The position numbers and the translations under genes are program-made. A model generated the notes under the pieces. The model was not told the DNA's origin and did no database searches. It saw only the letters and a program-made list of their open reading frames with translations. A stretch of DNA of 64,000 nucleotides from Pterobdella sp. o SKG-2022 (lineage: Eukaryota; Annelida; Clitellata; Hirudinida; Piscicolidae), in the NCBI GenBank assembly GCA_964035795.1, contig OZ038320.1, positions 31,017,125 to 31,081,124 on the forward strand, written 5' to 3'. Positions 48,601 to 64,000 of this stretch are shown one piece after another (position 1 is the stretch's first letter; each line of letters begins with the position of its first letter).

Positions 48601-51600
48601 ATACTGAAGCAGACATTTGATTGTTTAACTTTTTAACTTATATAGCAGTAGTTGTAGTAGTCCTACTACTAGTAGTTGTAGTAGTCCTATTAATAATCAT
48701 GTACAAATGCTTTGAGTTTTGATATTATATTAAATATAAGCATAATATAAAAAAAATAGGGGACATTCCAATACAAAACATGCATTAAACGTACTTTTTC
48801 AGAGAGTCTGGAGGTTGGAGAGTTATTGTTGTTCCGACTGTATTGGTGGTCCAATCAATTGAGGCTACTTTGAGCTGTACTTTCGACGTAAGAGCTTTGG
48901 GGATTCCAGCCTAGACACCAAACAGTTAAATTGGGAGTGTATTGTGGTTAAGTATCATTATTATCTCAGTTCAATAGGGGTTTTGAGTTTAGTGTTATTA
49001 TAGTTATGTATATTTAATGGCTTGACCACATACATTAAAGCTAAGTTAACTTTTATTTCATTTATTTAATAATAATCTTTAATATTATTTATTAATAATT
49101 TATATAATAATTTGAAATAATCTCCACAACTGCGGTTATTAGTTCAACTCCACCCACCTTGGGGTAAGGAATTTGCTTCAAAGTCTCATTCACGTTGTTC
49201 TTGTCACCATACACCAACCAGCTTTGTCTCCAAATGTTCTTATCATCGATGACCGAGTAGCAAATCTTGTTGTCATCTTGCGACCAGTAATGGCTTACTC
49301 TATCGCTCAAAATTTCCTCTGTGATCAATGATCAATGCTATTTAAATGTTTATTGTGGGAATATTATATTATTAATATTTTGTCATTTATATATTACGAA
49401 TATTATATTTTATTTTTTATTCAAATGTTTATTATAAGATAATTCTGTTCTATATAAAGTCAATGAAAGAAAATTTGTCACTGAAAAATTTAGTCATAAC
49501 GGGAGTTGAGCCCTGAACCTCGCAATCAACTTCCAAACACTTTCTCAACCCAACCGAAAGTTGTAACTAACACGAAACTCACAGTTTGAAAAAAATGTAT
49601 ATTTATTTTAACAAGTTTCTGTTACGTTTTATAATTATATTTTTTGAAAGTTTTCCGCTGTGTTTGAACGTTGTGGGTAATTTTCTATTATGTAATAATT
49701 AATTCTTCGAGCCAAACGTAAATATTCAAATGAAAACATTTTTGGGAGTTTATTTTATTCCACGAAGCTTTTCGTAAGATGAACTTACATTATCAAGGGA
49801 AGGTACAAATATATTTGTACCTCCACTTGATAATGTAAGTTCATCTTACATATATATGTACTGAACTTAGACAAGCCGTGAGCCTGCCTGCAAGGAGTGG
49901 CCGCCTGACGACTATTCATAAACGACTGTTAAACTTTTCTAGTTGTAGTGTTTTCAGTTTCAAGTTGATATTTCATACTGATGAAATATGAGAATTTTTA
50001 TTTGTATGGAGCTTTACAACATTGTTCAAAGTGCTTGCAATAAACTAAATTTAACCAAAACTCACAGTAGAACAGGCGCTAATTGTTTAAATGTAAGTGT
50101 GATTAAAGATATCGTGTGTTCCTTTGTAAACTTGAATTTTTACCAGTAAACTTCAAATTGTGAAGATTCATAAGAACACGTATAAAAAATTTCTAGCAAA
50201 TAATGACGTAATTCAACCATTAAATAGAAATTATTTTAAAATACGGAGTCCGCAAATAAAAACTTTATTATCTCATAAACAGTATTTTTATTACTGGAAC
50301 CATGGTTATAACTATGAATGTGATGATGGAATAATAATAATAACAATAATAATTTAATTTAATAATATCAAAATCAATAAAAACTAACGTCGATATAATG
50401 AGAAAAATTTGAGGTACATTTATTAGAAAAAAAAGATAGAATTTTCGGTAAGTACATAAGTGTACTAAAATTTTTTCTCATATTATCGACGTTAATGTTC
50501 TTTGCCATGCTTAAAAGTGCATTCTCTAAAAAGTTAAATAACATCAATAAAAAAAATTGAATAACAATAAAAAAACTAATAACATTAAAAGTAACAATAA
50601 AAAGATTAATAATGGTAAAAATAACAAAATAAATTTATGTTAAATCCCATTTTAATCAGTCACCTTCGTACAGCCAATCCGGTATTCCGTTGTAGAGGTC
50701 ATCTGCGCCATCTTTAGTTATTGCTATGCTTTTGGTAGAGTCGGCCGGCTCTTTCGTCACGTACAAATTTTTTTTGTGCACGTACGACTGGATTATTGTG
50801 AAAATAACATATTCGGATAATGAAAGCAATAATATCAATAAAAATAAAATATTAATAATAAAAAAAATAATATTGGCAATAATAATAACAATAATATTGG
50901 AGAAATAACAACAACAATAATGATATAATAAGTAAAAATAATAAAAAATCATGGAGACTTACAATGGCTTCCCCTTTGGGCGACCAACCAGCGAACTCCA
51001 GCTCTTCGTTATGGATGGGCACCTTACTGCAGGTGGTGTCTTGGTTGAGCAATAGGCAGAGGTTATTTGGGCTTTTCAACCATTTTTATAAATAATAATA
51101 GGGCTTCAATTTTGAATTGAAAGATTTAAATTACTTTTTTAAAAAACAAGCTTGAAATCACTAACTCTTTTCCTTTCTCTTGAACGAAATACTTGGCAAT
51201 CGTTGAATGCCTCCATTTCTGCAAAAAGTTCGAAAAGCAGTGAAAACTTAAATATTTTTTAGAGTTTTTAAATCTAAGATTAACTCTGGCTCTTGTGTTT
51301 ATGCTCTATTCATTACTACTTAAAATCTAGTTATTTAAAATAATTTCTATAACGCACATTATTGGAAAGTAAGCATTTTAAAAATTTTCATGAAAACTTA
51401 AATTTTTTTCAAACACATTAATGACAATAATGATTTATTCTCATATACAAAATCAATTGTCTAAGTTAAAACAGGGTGGAACTGGGAAACTTAAGCTTAA
51501 AGCTCTACCATTGCATAACCACTGTTTTTATTGACTTCAGTTAAGCGATGAAGGGATCGTAAGAAAACCTGCTTAATCTCTTGGCCTCCTATAAAGGCAT

Positions 51601-52828
51601 TTCTCTTGGCGTTCAGTAGCACACTTCCGTAATCCTTCTGTGTTTTATTATTATTGTTTATTATTTTTTATTGTTTCCTTTTTTGTTTTATTCTTATTTT
51701 TATTGTTTATTATGATATTTTTGCTTTGTTTATTATTTTATTTTTTCCATTATGATAAATATTATTTTACAAATTATCATCCATCGTTTATTCGAAGTTT
51801 ATGCATCACTAAAAATTTGAGTTCTCAAAAGTTTAAAAAGAATTTTTAAATTTATTATCCTTAATAAACAAATTCTAAAATTGACCATTATTCTCCTTAC
51901 TGTCTACTCGATATAAAATAGCTTGGAAACGAAATAATGCTTATATTTTCATCTTCCCCAATTGGTACATCAATAGCATGATGTGAATGCATCTGGCATC
52001 CAAGTAATAGTATGTTATAAACCATTTGTACGGTGCGTTCAAAAGCGCTTTGCTACAAACTGATTAAAATGGTATACCTTTTGTATTTTATATTCACACT
52101 ATGTATTTTATACATCTTCAACCCACCAATTCATCCTTGCTAAAAACTTCAGTTTCTTTCTGGTCTGCGGCATTTACATACACTGAAGCGCCATCTTTTC
52201 TATATGTGAATCCCTCTTCAGTACCTGATATTCCATGTTTGAGCTTATAAATACATAAATTAGCTTATTTGAAAAAAGACCCAAATCAAACACTTTTCGA
52301 TTTGAATCATTTGAAGTTATATTATTGAAAATGTTATGCTGGTAGCGTGAAGTTTCAAACGTTATAATAAAAACTATTAGTGTTTAAAAGTTGGTTGATT
52401 TGAATTATGACAATAAATTCAATCAATTTGAAATATTTTAAATTAATCATGTTTAAACTCAAAGTCTGTGAAACCAATGGGCTTCAAGTTCAAAACCACG
52501 TCCTATTGTTATATGATAAGAGTTATTGAAATTTATAGATTAGATTTCAATGAAGTAAGTCGACCATTCGATTGCCTCTATCTGAGGCTTTGGTAGCGCA
52601 ATTGATTGGTTTCACAGGGCACTGCTTCATGTGGATTTCAATAAAAGTATTGAAAAACTCACAAAACTTGAAGTTTAATCTATTTATTATAAATTTATAA
52701 AATACACACACACACACACATACAACAAGGTTCAATGCCAAATAACCCCCACAACTCACCACTCCATTGGACAGAGAAGGACTTCTTTTTAGTGGTGTAG
52801 ATATCGTCAAAAGTGAATTTTTTTTCAC
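42619..52828 (-). CDS. DPP4-family (S9B) dipeptidyl peptidase, catalytic triad intact
   Basis: Twenty-three exons join in one frame (756 codons plus TGA): 52828-52760, 52224-52127, 51637-51569, 51218-51166, 51071-50963, 50787-50664, 49318-49158, 48910-48795, 48104-47966, 47404-47363, 46615-46422, 46206-46159, 46085-46038, 45699-45587, 45294-45223, 44862-44793, 44536-44327, 44164-44110, 43887-43791, 43609-43551, 43338-43266, 43063-42990, 42798-42619. Beta-propeller landmarks are FAGWSPKGEA, NGIPDWLYEEE and HYWSQDD. The hydrolase domain has YAGPGTQEV, DGRGTLGNG, the nucleophile in GWSYGG (split at 44110/43887), Asp in HGTADDNVHF and His in DEAHGIS. It should cleave X-Pro or X-Ala dipeptides from peptide N-termini. 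The C-terminus ends in a hydrophobic stretch (ILTANIVFIVTFVAAKLI) after small residues, unusual for this family. The first exon is not placed: incoming phase 1 is needed. Confidence 0.93.
46310..46375 (-). repeat. tRNA-derived SINE fragment (box B)
   Basis: The minus strand reads GGGGGTTCAAATCCCGGTTT, a good T-arm/pol III box B, with a worn anticodon-like arm before it. A similar, more degenerate piece (GGGCTCAACTCCCG) is at 49495-49560. Both lie in introns of the peptidase gene. Confidence 0.45.
46866..46920. repeat. Half copy of the 41.3-kb foldback element
   Basis: From GAAGCTTCGTATCTTAATAA to ATTATATTCATT this matches the right arm of 41261-41440 with few changes. It lies in the intron between peptidase exons 47363 and 46615. 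Confidence 0.65.
48110..48240. repeat. TGG/GTGAGGG-rich minisatellite
   Basis: A G-rich plus strand with recurring GGTGGTGTGAGGG-like words. It abuts the acceptor of the peptidase exon 48104 (on its upstream side in the gene), where it supplies a C/A-rich tract. Confidence 0.7.
49700..49853. mobile_element. Repeat ending in a perfect palindrome, with hammerhead-like core
   Basis: 49700-49810 repeats the 29355 element. 49775-49850 is then a self-complementary block: GTAAGATGAACTTACATTAT and its complement around GGTACAAATATATTTGTACC. On the minus strand (49805-49760) the core is TTGATAA, stem II GTAAG/CTTAC, GAA, AAGCTT, C, GTGGA. In the other palindrome half, UCCAC, exactly complementary to GUGGA, precedes TTGATAA. 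Confidence 0.65.
50010..50088 (-). repeat. SINE body fragment
   Basis: AAAGTGCTTGCAATAAAC..., ACCAAAACTCACAGTAGAAC and AGGCGCTAATTGT match the body of the SINE at 56075-56252 (AAGCGCTTGCTACAAATTT..., GGAACAGGTGCTAATTGT). The tRNA-like head is missing here. A shorter scrap (AAGCGCTTTGCTACAAACTG) is at 52052. Confidence 0.6.
50386..50497. mobile_element. Short MITE-like inverted repeat
   Basis: Terminal inverted arms AACGTCGATATAATGAGAAA and its near-complement TTTCTCATATTATCGACGTT enclose about 60 bases. It lies in the intron between peptidase exons 50664 and 49318. No protein is encoded. The superfamily cannot be told. Confidence 0.65.
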
Positions 52829-54710
52829 CTAGGGAAGATATATGAATGTATTATTCCAATGGTAACTTTAATTAGACGGGTTATTGTTGATTATTATGTA
52901 TGAGGGACTGTTGATATGATGATGTATGGCTGGTTACGTCAGTTACCTGAGAATGAAAATATATTGGAGAGCTTCGTACCAATAAAAAAGTGAGAATTTC
53001 ATCGTACATTTATTTTTTGAACAGGAACCAAAATATTTTTACGAATAATGACAAAGTTGAATTTGTCGAAAATTTTAGTTCTTTTTTAAAAAATAAAGCT
53101 GTCCAAAAATTTCCTCATTATATAGAAAAAAATTTGAATAAAAAGATACATAAGATGTCTTTAAACAACTCCATCGGGCTTTTTTTCTTCACTTGTTGTA
53201 TGATATCATAATAAATCAAAACTCTCAAATGATTCTCAATGCTTGGTAATAGTTATTTTTGATGTGAGCAATGAATTTTCCATTTTTTTTCAAAACTCCG
53301 TTGACTTTGAAAATTGAAAAATACATTTTAATAATCGATAAATATAAGTATTATAATTAATTACATAAATATTTTTTCCATAGATGTGATAATTAAAAGA
53401 TTAATATTTATTTTTTTTTATTTTTATTAAAAATAATACGATTAAGTGGCTTGAAACACCTGAAGTTTGTACCACTATAATCTCATTTTTAATTGTATTG
53501 TATTATTTATCAATAATATTAATTATTATTATTACTAGTGAAACTATTATTAATCAAATACAAAAGGTGTTGGTTTCTTGATAGCTTAAGAAAAATTAAC
53601 ATCTCTAATGCGTACTCAAAAAACGCAAAAAAAAGCTGAGAAAAACTTTTAATGGGAATAAAATGATAACACGTGAAATATATGCTAACGAATGTCTCAA
53701 AAACTTCTAACCTTGACAAAACTGCAAACTCAAACAAAAAAGCAACACAAGCCTCAAAACCATTTTTTAAAAAAATTTCAAAACTGTACCAATATCTCTC
53801 TCTAAATTGTCGTAGGTATATATTAACAGTAAAGCTTATAAAAGAACAATATATATATTATTTATTATAAATTTTAACGCAAAATTCCCAAGTTGGTTAT
53901 GCTTTTAGAGTTTTCTGTATATATAGATTTGTAGAAATTTTTCTAAGAAACAAATTATGTCATTTTCCGATAGAAGTCTGAGTAATTAATTTCAAGAAAT
54001 GAGTTCATAACCAGTTCATTCTAGTGCAAAAGCTACACTTTTCGAAAGTTGAGATTCATATCCATCATTCCTTCATTAAGTTTTGCTTCATGAATTGGTC
54101 CTTGGTGCACATTTTAATTATTTCTAAAATGTATTCAACAGGCAATCAAGGGTTATGGGGGTTGAAGATATAATTGAGTCTATAAAAAAATAAGTAAGGT
54201 ATGAAATAGGGATAGGAAGAGAGTTTGAATGGATAGAAAATATTAAAAAAATGAAATCGTAAACTGAGTGAACAGATAAAAAATATATAGAAAATGTGGA
54301 AAAATAAAAATAAGTGAATAAATAAAATTTCCAAAAATAAAATAATTTTTTGAATTACTATAAAACTAAGACGCCTCTCAGTGTGGGGAGCTGTGAGGAG
54401 AAGAAAAGCAAAAAATTTTCTTCAAAATTTAATCCATTTTTATACTTATTAACCCCTATAACCCATATATTTCTTTTTTTTAAATTTTCTTCATCTCAAA
54501 CTCAATCTTCAGCTTGATAATTTTTAGTTAAAAATTTCTTTGAGCTAAATAGAAGCAATGAGATGGTTTTTAAAGCTAAGTGGAGTTCAATAGTTTTTAA
54601 GTCTTCTAAAGTTTGAATGAATTTATTAAAAGAGAATTTTTAACTAATTAAAGAAAAATTTGATGAAATGTGAATCGCAAAATCCCGACAAAACTTGAAT
54701 TTTTTATTTT

Positions 54711-54744
54711 GACGAAGCTTTTCGATATCATCATCAGCTTACCA
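54711..54744 (-). ncRNA. Hammerhead-like motif with truncated stem II
   Basis: The minus strand reads CTGATGAT, GATATC, GAAAAGCTTCGTC and continues into the AAATTCAAGTTTTGTCG flank. Compared with copies at 1126 and 55596, the outer GATATA and loop are missing, so stem II is only three pairs without a loop. Probably inactive. Confidence 0.4.
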
Positions 54745-55557
54745 ATGAATATGATAACTTGATGAAAGAATATAACTTGTCTACAAAGTTTGAATTAGCT
54801 ACAGACTGCCTGAATTGAACCGACAGCATTTATTTTTTCTAAAAATTTCGAAGAAAATATATTCATAACCAAATTGTATATAGTATCTCTAATAATTATA
54901 TTTCAGAACATTGTTTTTGAAGGCTCAAAACACCATCAGATTAGACACTGATACAAGTCTTCAACATCTTCCATTGTAAATCGTTACTAGTTAGTTGTTC
55001 GGTGATTAAAAACTAAATTACCATTCAATCTACCATACCAATTTTGAGCTTAAATTGTAGAGTGAATTAAACTGATGAGTGATTAAAGGACGAAAATACT
55101 TCTACGGTACCTCTCAACAGCTGGCCCTAAGCTTTTATCTTTAAGGGCTGCTGATATCTTTAAAAGGCCATGATGAATTGCCATGTGTGTTTTAATAAGA
55201 AATTTTTAAGTGTTATGCTGAGGTTCTTCGAGAAATCATGTGATATTTGATTAATTATTATCGTATTTCAACTTTTTCAGTGATATTTAATTTAGTAACA
55301 ACAATACAAAGGTTAACTGATGAAAATGCATGAGAATTTTCGTAGAAACAACTGGCATTATCAGGCACTTGATCAGGGGTTATTTTTAAAAAACTTTCTT
55401 ACATTTTTGCTGATAAACTAGTTTTGTTTTGGCGCATTTAGCTTTATCCTTTATAACTTGTGATCGTTTGTACAGATGAAGCTTATGGTCCTAGTTCATA
55501 ACTAACCAACTAACTGAAATTGGAAGCATTTTTTAATAAATTAGTTACAAATATAAT

Positions 55558-55925
55558 AGTTGTGAACAATTAGCCTCGAAACTAATATTGGTTACCTGAT
55601 GATGATATAGAATACATCGAAAAGCTTCGTCAAAATAAAAAATTCAAGTTTTGTCGCATTTTTATGATTCACGAATATAATCATAAACTGCCATAGTCTC
55701 ATCTTGAGTTTCTCAATAGTTAAGGTTCACACTCCCAAATAATTTTTAATGCCGTCTTTTAGAAGCAGTTCAACAACGTTTGACTTTTATCAATCATAAA
55801 AACAAGACAAAACTTGAATTGGTTACCTGATGATGATATAGAATATATCGAAAAGCTTCGCTAAAATTAAAAATTCAAGTTTTTTCGTGTTTTTATGATT
55901 CACAATTTTGAGGCTAATTGTTCAC
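55558..55925 (+). mobile_element. Element with two tandem hammerhead-like motifs and inverted ends
   Basis: The end TTGTGAACAATTAGCCTC (about 55560) is inverted at the other end as GAGGCTAATTGTTCACAA (about 55923). Inside are two copies of the canonical core CTGATGA at 55596 and 55827, 231 bases apart. Each is followed by a stem II hairpin (GATATA..TATATC; A-C mismatch in the first), GAA, AAGCTT and C. The second copy sits at the tip of a long hairpin: ATCATAAAAACAAGACAAAA before it pairs with its complement about 30 bases after it (55794-55892), like an extended stem I. Tandem ribozyme units are typical of retrozymes and of Penelope-like element ends. No reverse transcriptase is found nearby. 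Confidence 0.6.
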
Positions 55926-56074
55926 AACGTTTGATTTTTATATTTAAACCAAAGTTTGAACCATCAATATAAAATTTTTTATGAAAATCTTTGTACATAT
56001 GATAAAAGATTTCAACATGAAGTTAAAAATGAATATATGTATCAATGTTCCAATATCATTCTTAAGAAATTTAA

Positions 56075-56252
56075 TGTAATGTAATGCGGTATTTATAAAG
56101 CGCTTTTCCTTATAGATCGAAGCGCTTGCTACAAATTTAATTTAACGAAAACACACTGTGGAACAGGTGCTAATTGTCGGCCCACGAGGGATCGAACCCA
56201 GTAACTTTAGATAATTAGTCTAATGCTCAACCATTGAGCAATAGGGGCCGAC
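56075..56252 (-). mobile_element. tRNA-derived SINE
   Basis: The minus-strand head (56252-56176) folds as a tRNA: 7-8 pair acceptor (GTCGGCC/GGCCGAC), D-arm GCTC..GAGC with box A TTGCTCAATGG, anticodon arm TTAGA..TCTAA with loop CTAATTA (anticodon AAT), and box B GGTTCGATCCC. Extra bases between acceptor and D-arm and a weak T-stem argue against a working tRNA gene. The body follows with GTTCCACAGTG and GCGCTTTATAAATACCGCAT and ends in ATTACATTACATT, the kind of tail common in invertebrate SINEs. Fragments of the same body are at 50010 and 52052. Confidence 0.75.
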
Positions 56253-56896
56253 AACTCCTTAAGGTTTTACAGGATAAGATTTTGTCTTGAGCCTTTTTTA
56301 TGGTTATTTAAAAAATAATGAGTCAATTCATAGTTCTACATGAAAATGTATTCATATGGTTTTTCTAATTGTATTGCGTTTCCATTTTGTTCATTTTTGT
56401 TGATTTTTCCATGTATTGTAAACTTGTTTATTTCCGAGCTTAATTGCTTGAAAATTAGCTGATAATGGGAAGAAATGTTGTTGATGCAAATTTTAGATTT
56501 GATTTTTTCTATCAACCGTATTATCGTTATTAACTATTAGAAAGTTTACAACGATGTTCTTTTCCATTATTTTTTCTAGGTTGGAAAGTTTTATCATCAA
56601 AATGATTGCTACTCAAGATTACTTTTCACCCTGAATGTTTTCAACAGTTATATAATATACTGTAACATATGGTAATCAGAGAAGGGTCTATTGAGATTAA
56701 ACCATTGATAGTGAGGTTGTTGAGCAGACGAGTGCTGGGGTGTGTAGGTTATATGATAAAAAAATTTTTTTTTTAGCGAAATTGGTCAGTGTTGAGCACC
56801 TAAGCAAATATTCACAGTAAGAATATGGTTGGATATAAGCGAAAGACTCTAGAACTTATCCCACCGATTACTTTATTGTAGTGCTGAAATTCAATC

Positions 56897-57215
56897 ATGG
56901 ATGTGACACTCTTTTCTGATTTAATCGTCATAACTATGGTCTTTGATGTGCATAAATGTCTCAAAATGGAAAGCCCTTTTTATCTTTCATCGAAATTATC
57001 AACTATGTCTTTATTGCCTGAAAGAAAAAGACTCAGATCATCGAACACAATGGACGTAGCAAGAGTGAGAGCTAACACCATTTTGGGGAACAGAAGATTT
57101 GAAGTTGTTGCACCAATTCTTCGGAACAATTTACCAAATCACCTCAAAACTATAACCTCCACAACAACTTTTTCCAAGTGCTTAAAACCCACCTCATGAT
57201 TAAGTCTTATAATCT
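56897..57215 (+). pseudogene. 3' end of a CR1/L2-like LINE ORF
   Basis: Plus-strand reading RKRLRSSNTMDVARVRANT, then LGNRRFEVVAPILRNNLP and, after a frame change near 57180, VLKTHL. This is the standard C-terminal pattern of CR1/L2/Jockey-type reverse transcriptase ORFs (LRSS..P..RT..G-x-R-x-F-x-V-x-A-P..WN-x-L-P..FK..LKTHL). ESPFYLSSKL before it matches the P-x-YL-x-DLL block. No RT core precedes it, so it is a 5'-truncated dead copy. Confidence 0.75.
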
Positions 57216-58556
57216 TAAAACATAATTTTAGAATTTTTTTTTCTCAATTTTTTTTTTCAGAAAATCAAATTAGCGGGAAGAAAAAAGGGGTAAATGAAAG
57301 AAATGACTGGGTGTGTGTGGATTGAAGGATAAAGCGTGAGGGGTTGGAAAGAATGAAAACCTACTGTATTAAAACTGTCTCTATATATATATATGCTAAA
57401 GTGGTCTTGAAGACTTAATCAGTTTCATGCCACTATAATAATATTCGTTATTTGTTTGTTTGATGTATTCCAAACAGATTTTTTCACGATAATGTAAAAA
57501 GTCGCAACTCGTTTATAAAATTCGATGCGAAATTTATAAAAGCGGTTCTCTCGAATCTTGAGATTGGCCGAAAAGTCTTTACACAATTTAAAAAAAAATT
57601 GTTTAAGTTTTTGAAAAGAAAAAATACAGATACAATTTTTTATTATCAAATGCTTCATACGTCCGATTTTTTCATATTTACCTTTCAATGCCCATTTTAA
57701 AAAAGGATGATAAATAATTTTTTTCTAGCATCAAAATAATCACTTACTAAATATAAAAAATTTAAGTTTGAAACTAGTAATAAAAGGACATTAAATGCGT
57801 TTGGAATTTAGTCCGGTTTATTGATGGATTCGGATTAATGAGTCTTCAGCTGTATGTAATCTTTGCTTCAAAGTCTTCCAATTGTTTTGTGGAAAATTTT
57901 GGCATTTAAACTGAACAACATCACTTCAATTTTAATTTCTATCATTAATTCAAGTTTGTCTGAAACCTTTTTGTGGAGTCATTTTTCATAAACTCCCTTC
58001 AAAACTGCAATCTAATTTTGAGAAACTTTTAATTTAAAAACAAAAACAAATTTTCAAAAAATCTTAGAAAATTATTATTTAAAAAGTCGATAGTATATTT
58101 TAGAGCACAATAAATTATTTTTTCGGTGAATAAATATAATTTATGTAATACATCAAAATTTTGAAAAATTCAATTATTAAAAATGTTTAAATAGAAGAAG
58201 AAATTGTTGCTTAAGATTTGTTATTAAAGAACAAACTAGAGCTGCAAACGAGAAAAAAGCGGGTCATGCTGTTGTAATTGGGCTGGAATATTGAACAAAC
58301 TATGGAAAATTACCAGTAAAATCATTGAAAGACATATGACTTTGTTATATAAATAATAATTTTATTAATTTTATAACATCATATTTGAAATAGTATGTTA
58401 CTTTTTTATTTTCTTAAAACTGTTACTTTGAACACAAGTTAAGCGCTTAACCTAAAAAACGCCATATTAGAGATTCACATTTCCTGTGTTTGATAAATTT
58501 TTTATCTTGTCCAAGCTTCGTTTTTTTGAACCGTATCAAGGTTTTAGCATTTTATA

Positions 58557-63746
<5,190 letters not shown>

Positions 63747-64000
63747 GTTTGTGTCCATGTATTGGTACATTTTTTTTATTAAGTACTTCTATCATTTTCA
63801 TCACCACCACTTTTTTGTTTTGTGTTTTTTTGCATGTTATGCCATATTCAGACCCATTCATGCTTATGTGTATAGTTTATGTTCTTTGTATCATTCTTAT
63901 CTTTATCATCTATTCCACCGCATTAATCTTATTAATACATTATCATCATTAGATTGGGTGAGTTACCTGGGTTATATACATCATATATAATCAATATTAG

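Larger units (their letters stand above)
46985..49965. repeat. Dispersed repeat pair (46985-47095 and 49855-49965)
   Basis: Both copies start GTACTGAACTTAG, share GAGCCTGCCTG-like and AAG(A/G)AGTG words, and end near TTAGTTGTAG. They are about 75 percent alike by eye and in the same orientation, in two different introns of the peptidase gene. The family is unknown. The second copy follows directly on the palindrome at 49775-49850. Confidence 0.5.
52829..58556. other. Intergenic: repeats, SINE, LINE end; bidirectional gap between peptidase and OGT
   Basis: The peptidase (minus) and OGT (plus) are divergent across this gap. A minus-strand ATG at about 53005 with a short hydrophobic frame and a GTAACT donor at about 52946 looks like a signal-peptide exon. 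It ends in phase 2, whereas the next exon needs phase 1, so I do not call it. Identified repeats at 54711-55925, 56075-56252 and 56897-57215 are listed separately. The rest is AT-rich with nothing recognised. Confidence 0.5.

Noticed and set aside
56176..56252. Functional tRNA-Ile gene
   Set aside because: Extra bases between acceptor and D-arm, a mismatched T-stem and a following SINE body and tail make a tRNA-derived SINE the better reading.

Overview
The window is animal nuclear DNA. It is AT-rich, with split genes bounded by GT..AG introns and with long introns full of ATT/CAT/TATC simple repeats. LINE, SINE and MULE remnants are scattered through it. Nothing in it looks bacterial or viral. 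The gene set (DLC1-type RhoGAP-START, an EGF/FN3 receptor tyrosine phosphatase with a fucolectin-like domain, PPM1G, SPCS1, a DPP4-family peptidase, OGT) and the RTE-like and CR1/L2-like LINE fragments point to an invertebrate bilaterian. I cannot name the species.

Layout. 3-1015 (-): 5' part of a broken RTE-like LINE. 1952-4944 (+): last five exons of a DLC1/STARD13/cv-c-like gene, whose 5' part lies outside the window. 7375-19762 (-): receptor tyrosine phosphatase with an active D1 and a degenerate D2. 21462-27477 (-): PPM1G-type PP2C phosphatase, all core exons. 29970-31565 (-): signal peptidase subunit SPCS1, complete in four exons. 33.3-40 kb: a transposon graveyard with an RT fragment, a 2.3-kb inverted repeat with MULE/SWIM remnants, decayed C2H2 finger exons, and a FLYWCH gene made of tandem finger units. 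42619-52828 (-): S9B dipeptidyl peptidase, 23 exons, with only the extreme N-terminus unplaced. 58557 to the right edge (+): OGT, first 13 exons (TPR region), running off the window. The genes are unrelated housekeeping or signalling genes, not a cluster with one task. In the genes where I tracked every junction (DLC1-like, SPCS1, DPP, OGT, and PPM1G without one doubtful exon), intron phases add up to one open frame.

The most unusual signal is a dispersed repeat family that looks like hammerhead ribozymes. About 15 copies on both strands share a core of CTGATGA (or TTGATAA), a hairpin whose arms differ between copies but still pair, then GAAAAGCTTC. In that last block AAGCTT is self-complementary, as expected for a hammerhead that works as a dimer through stem III. 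In the divergent subfamily C3 and G8 are changed together to U and A, which keeps the 3-8 base pair. Several copies sit inside foldback elements, and two are in tandem at 55.6-55.9 kb. This resembles the ribozymes of Penelope-like elements and retrozymes, but activity is not shown here.
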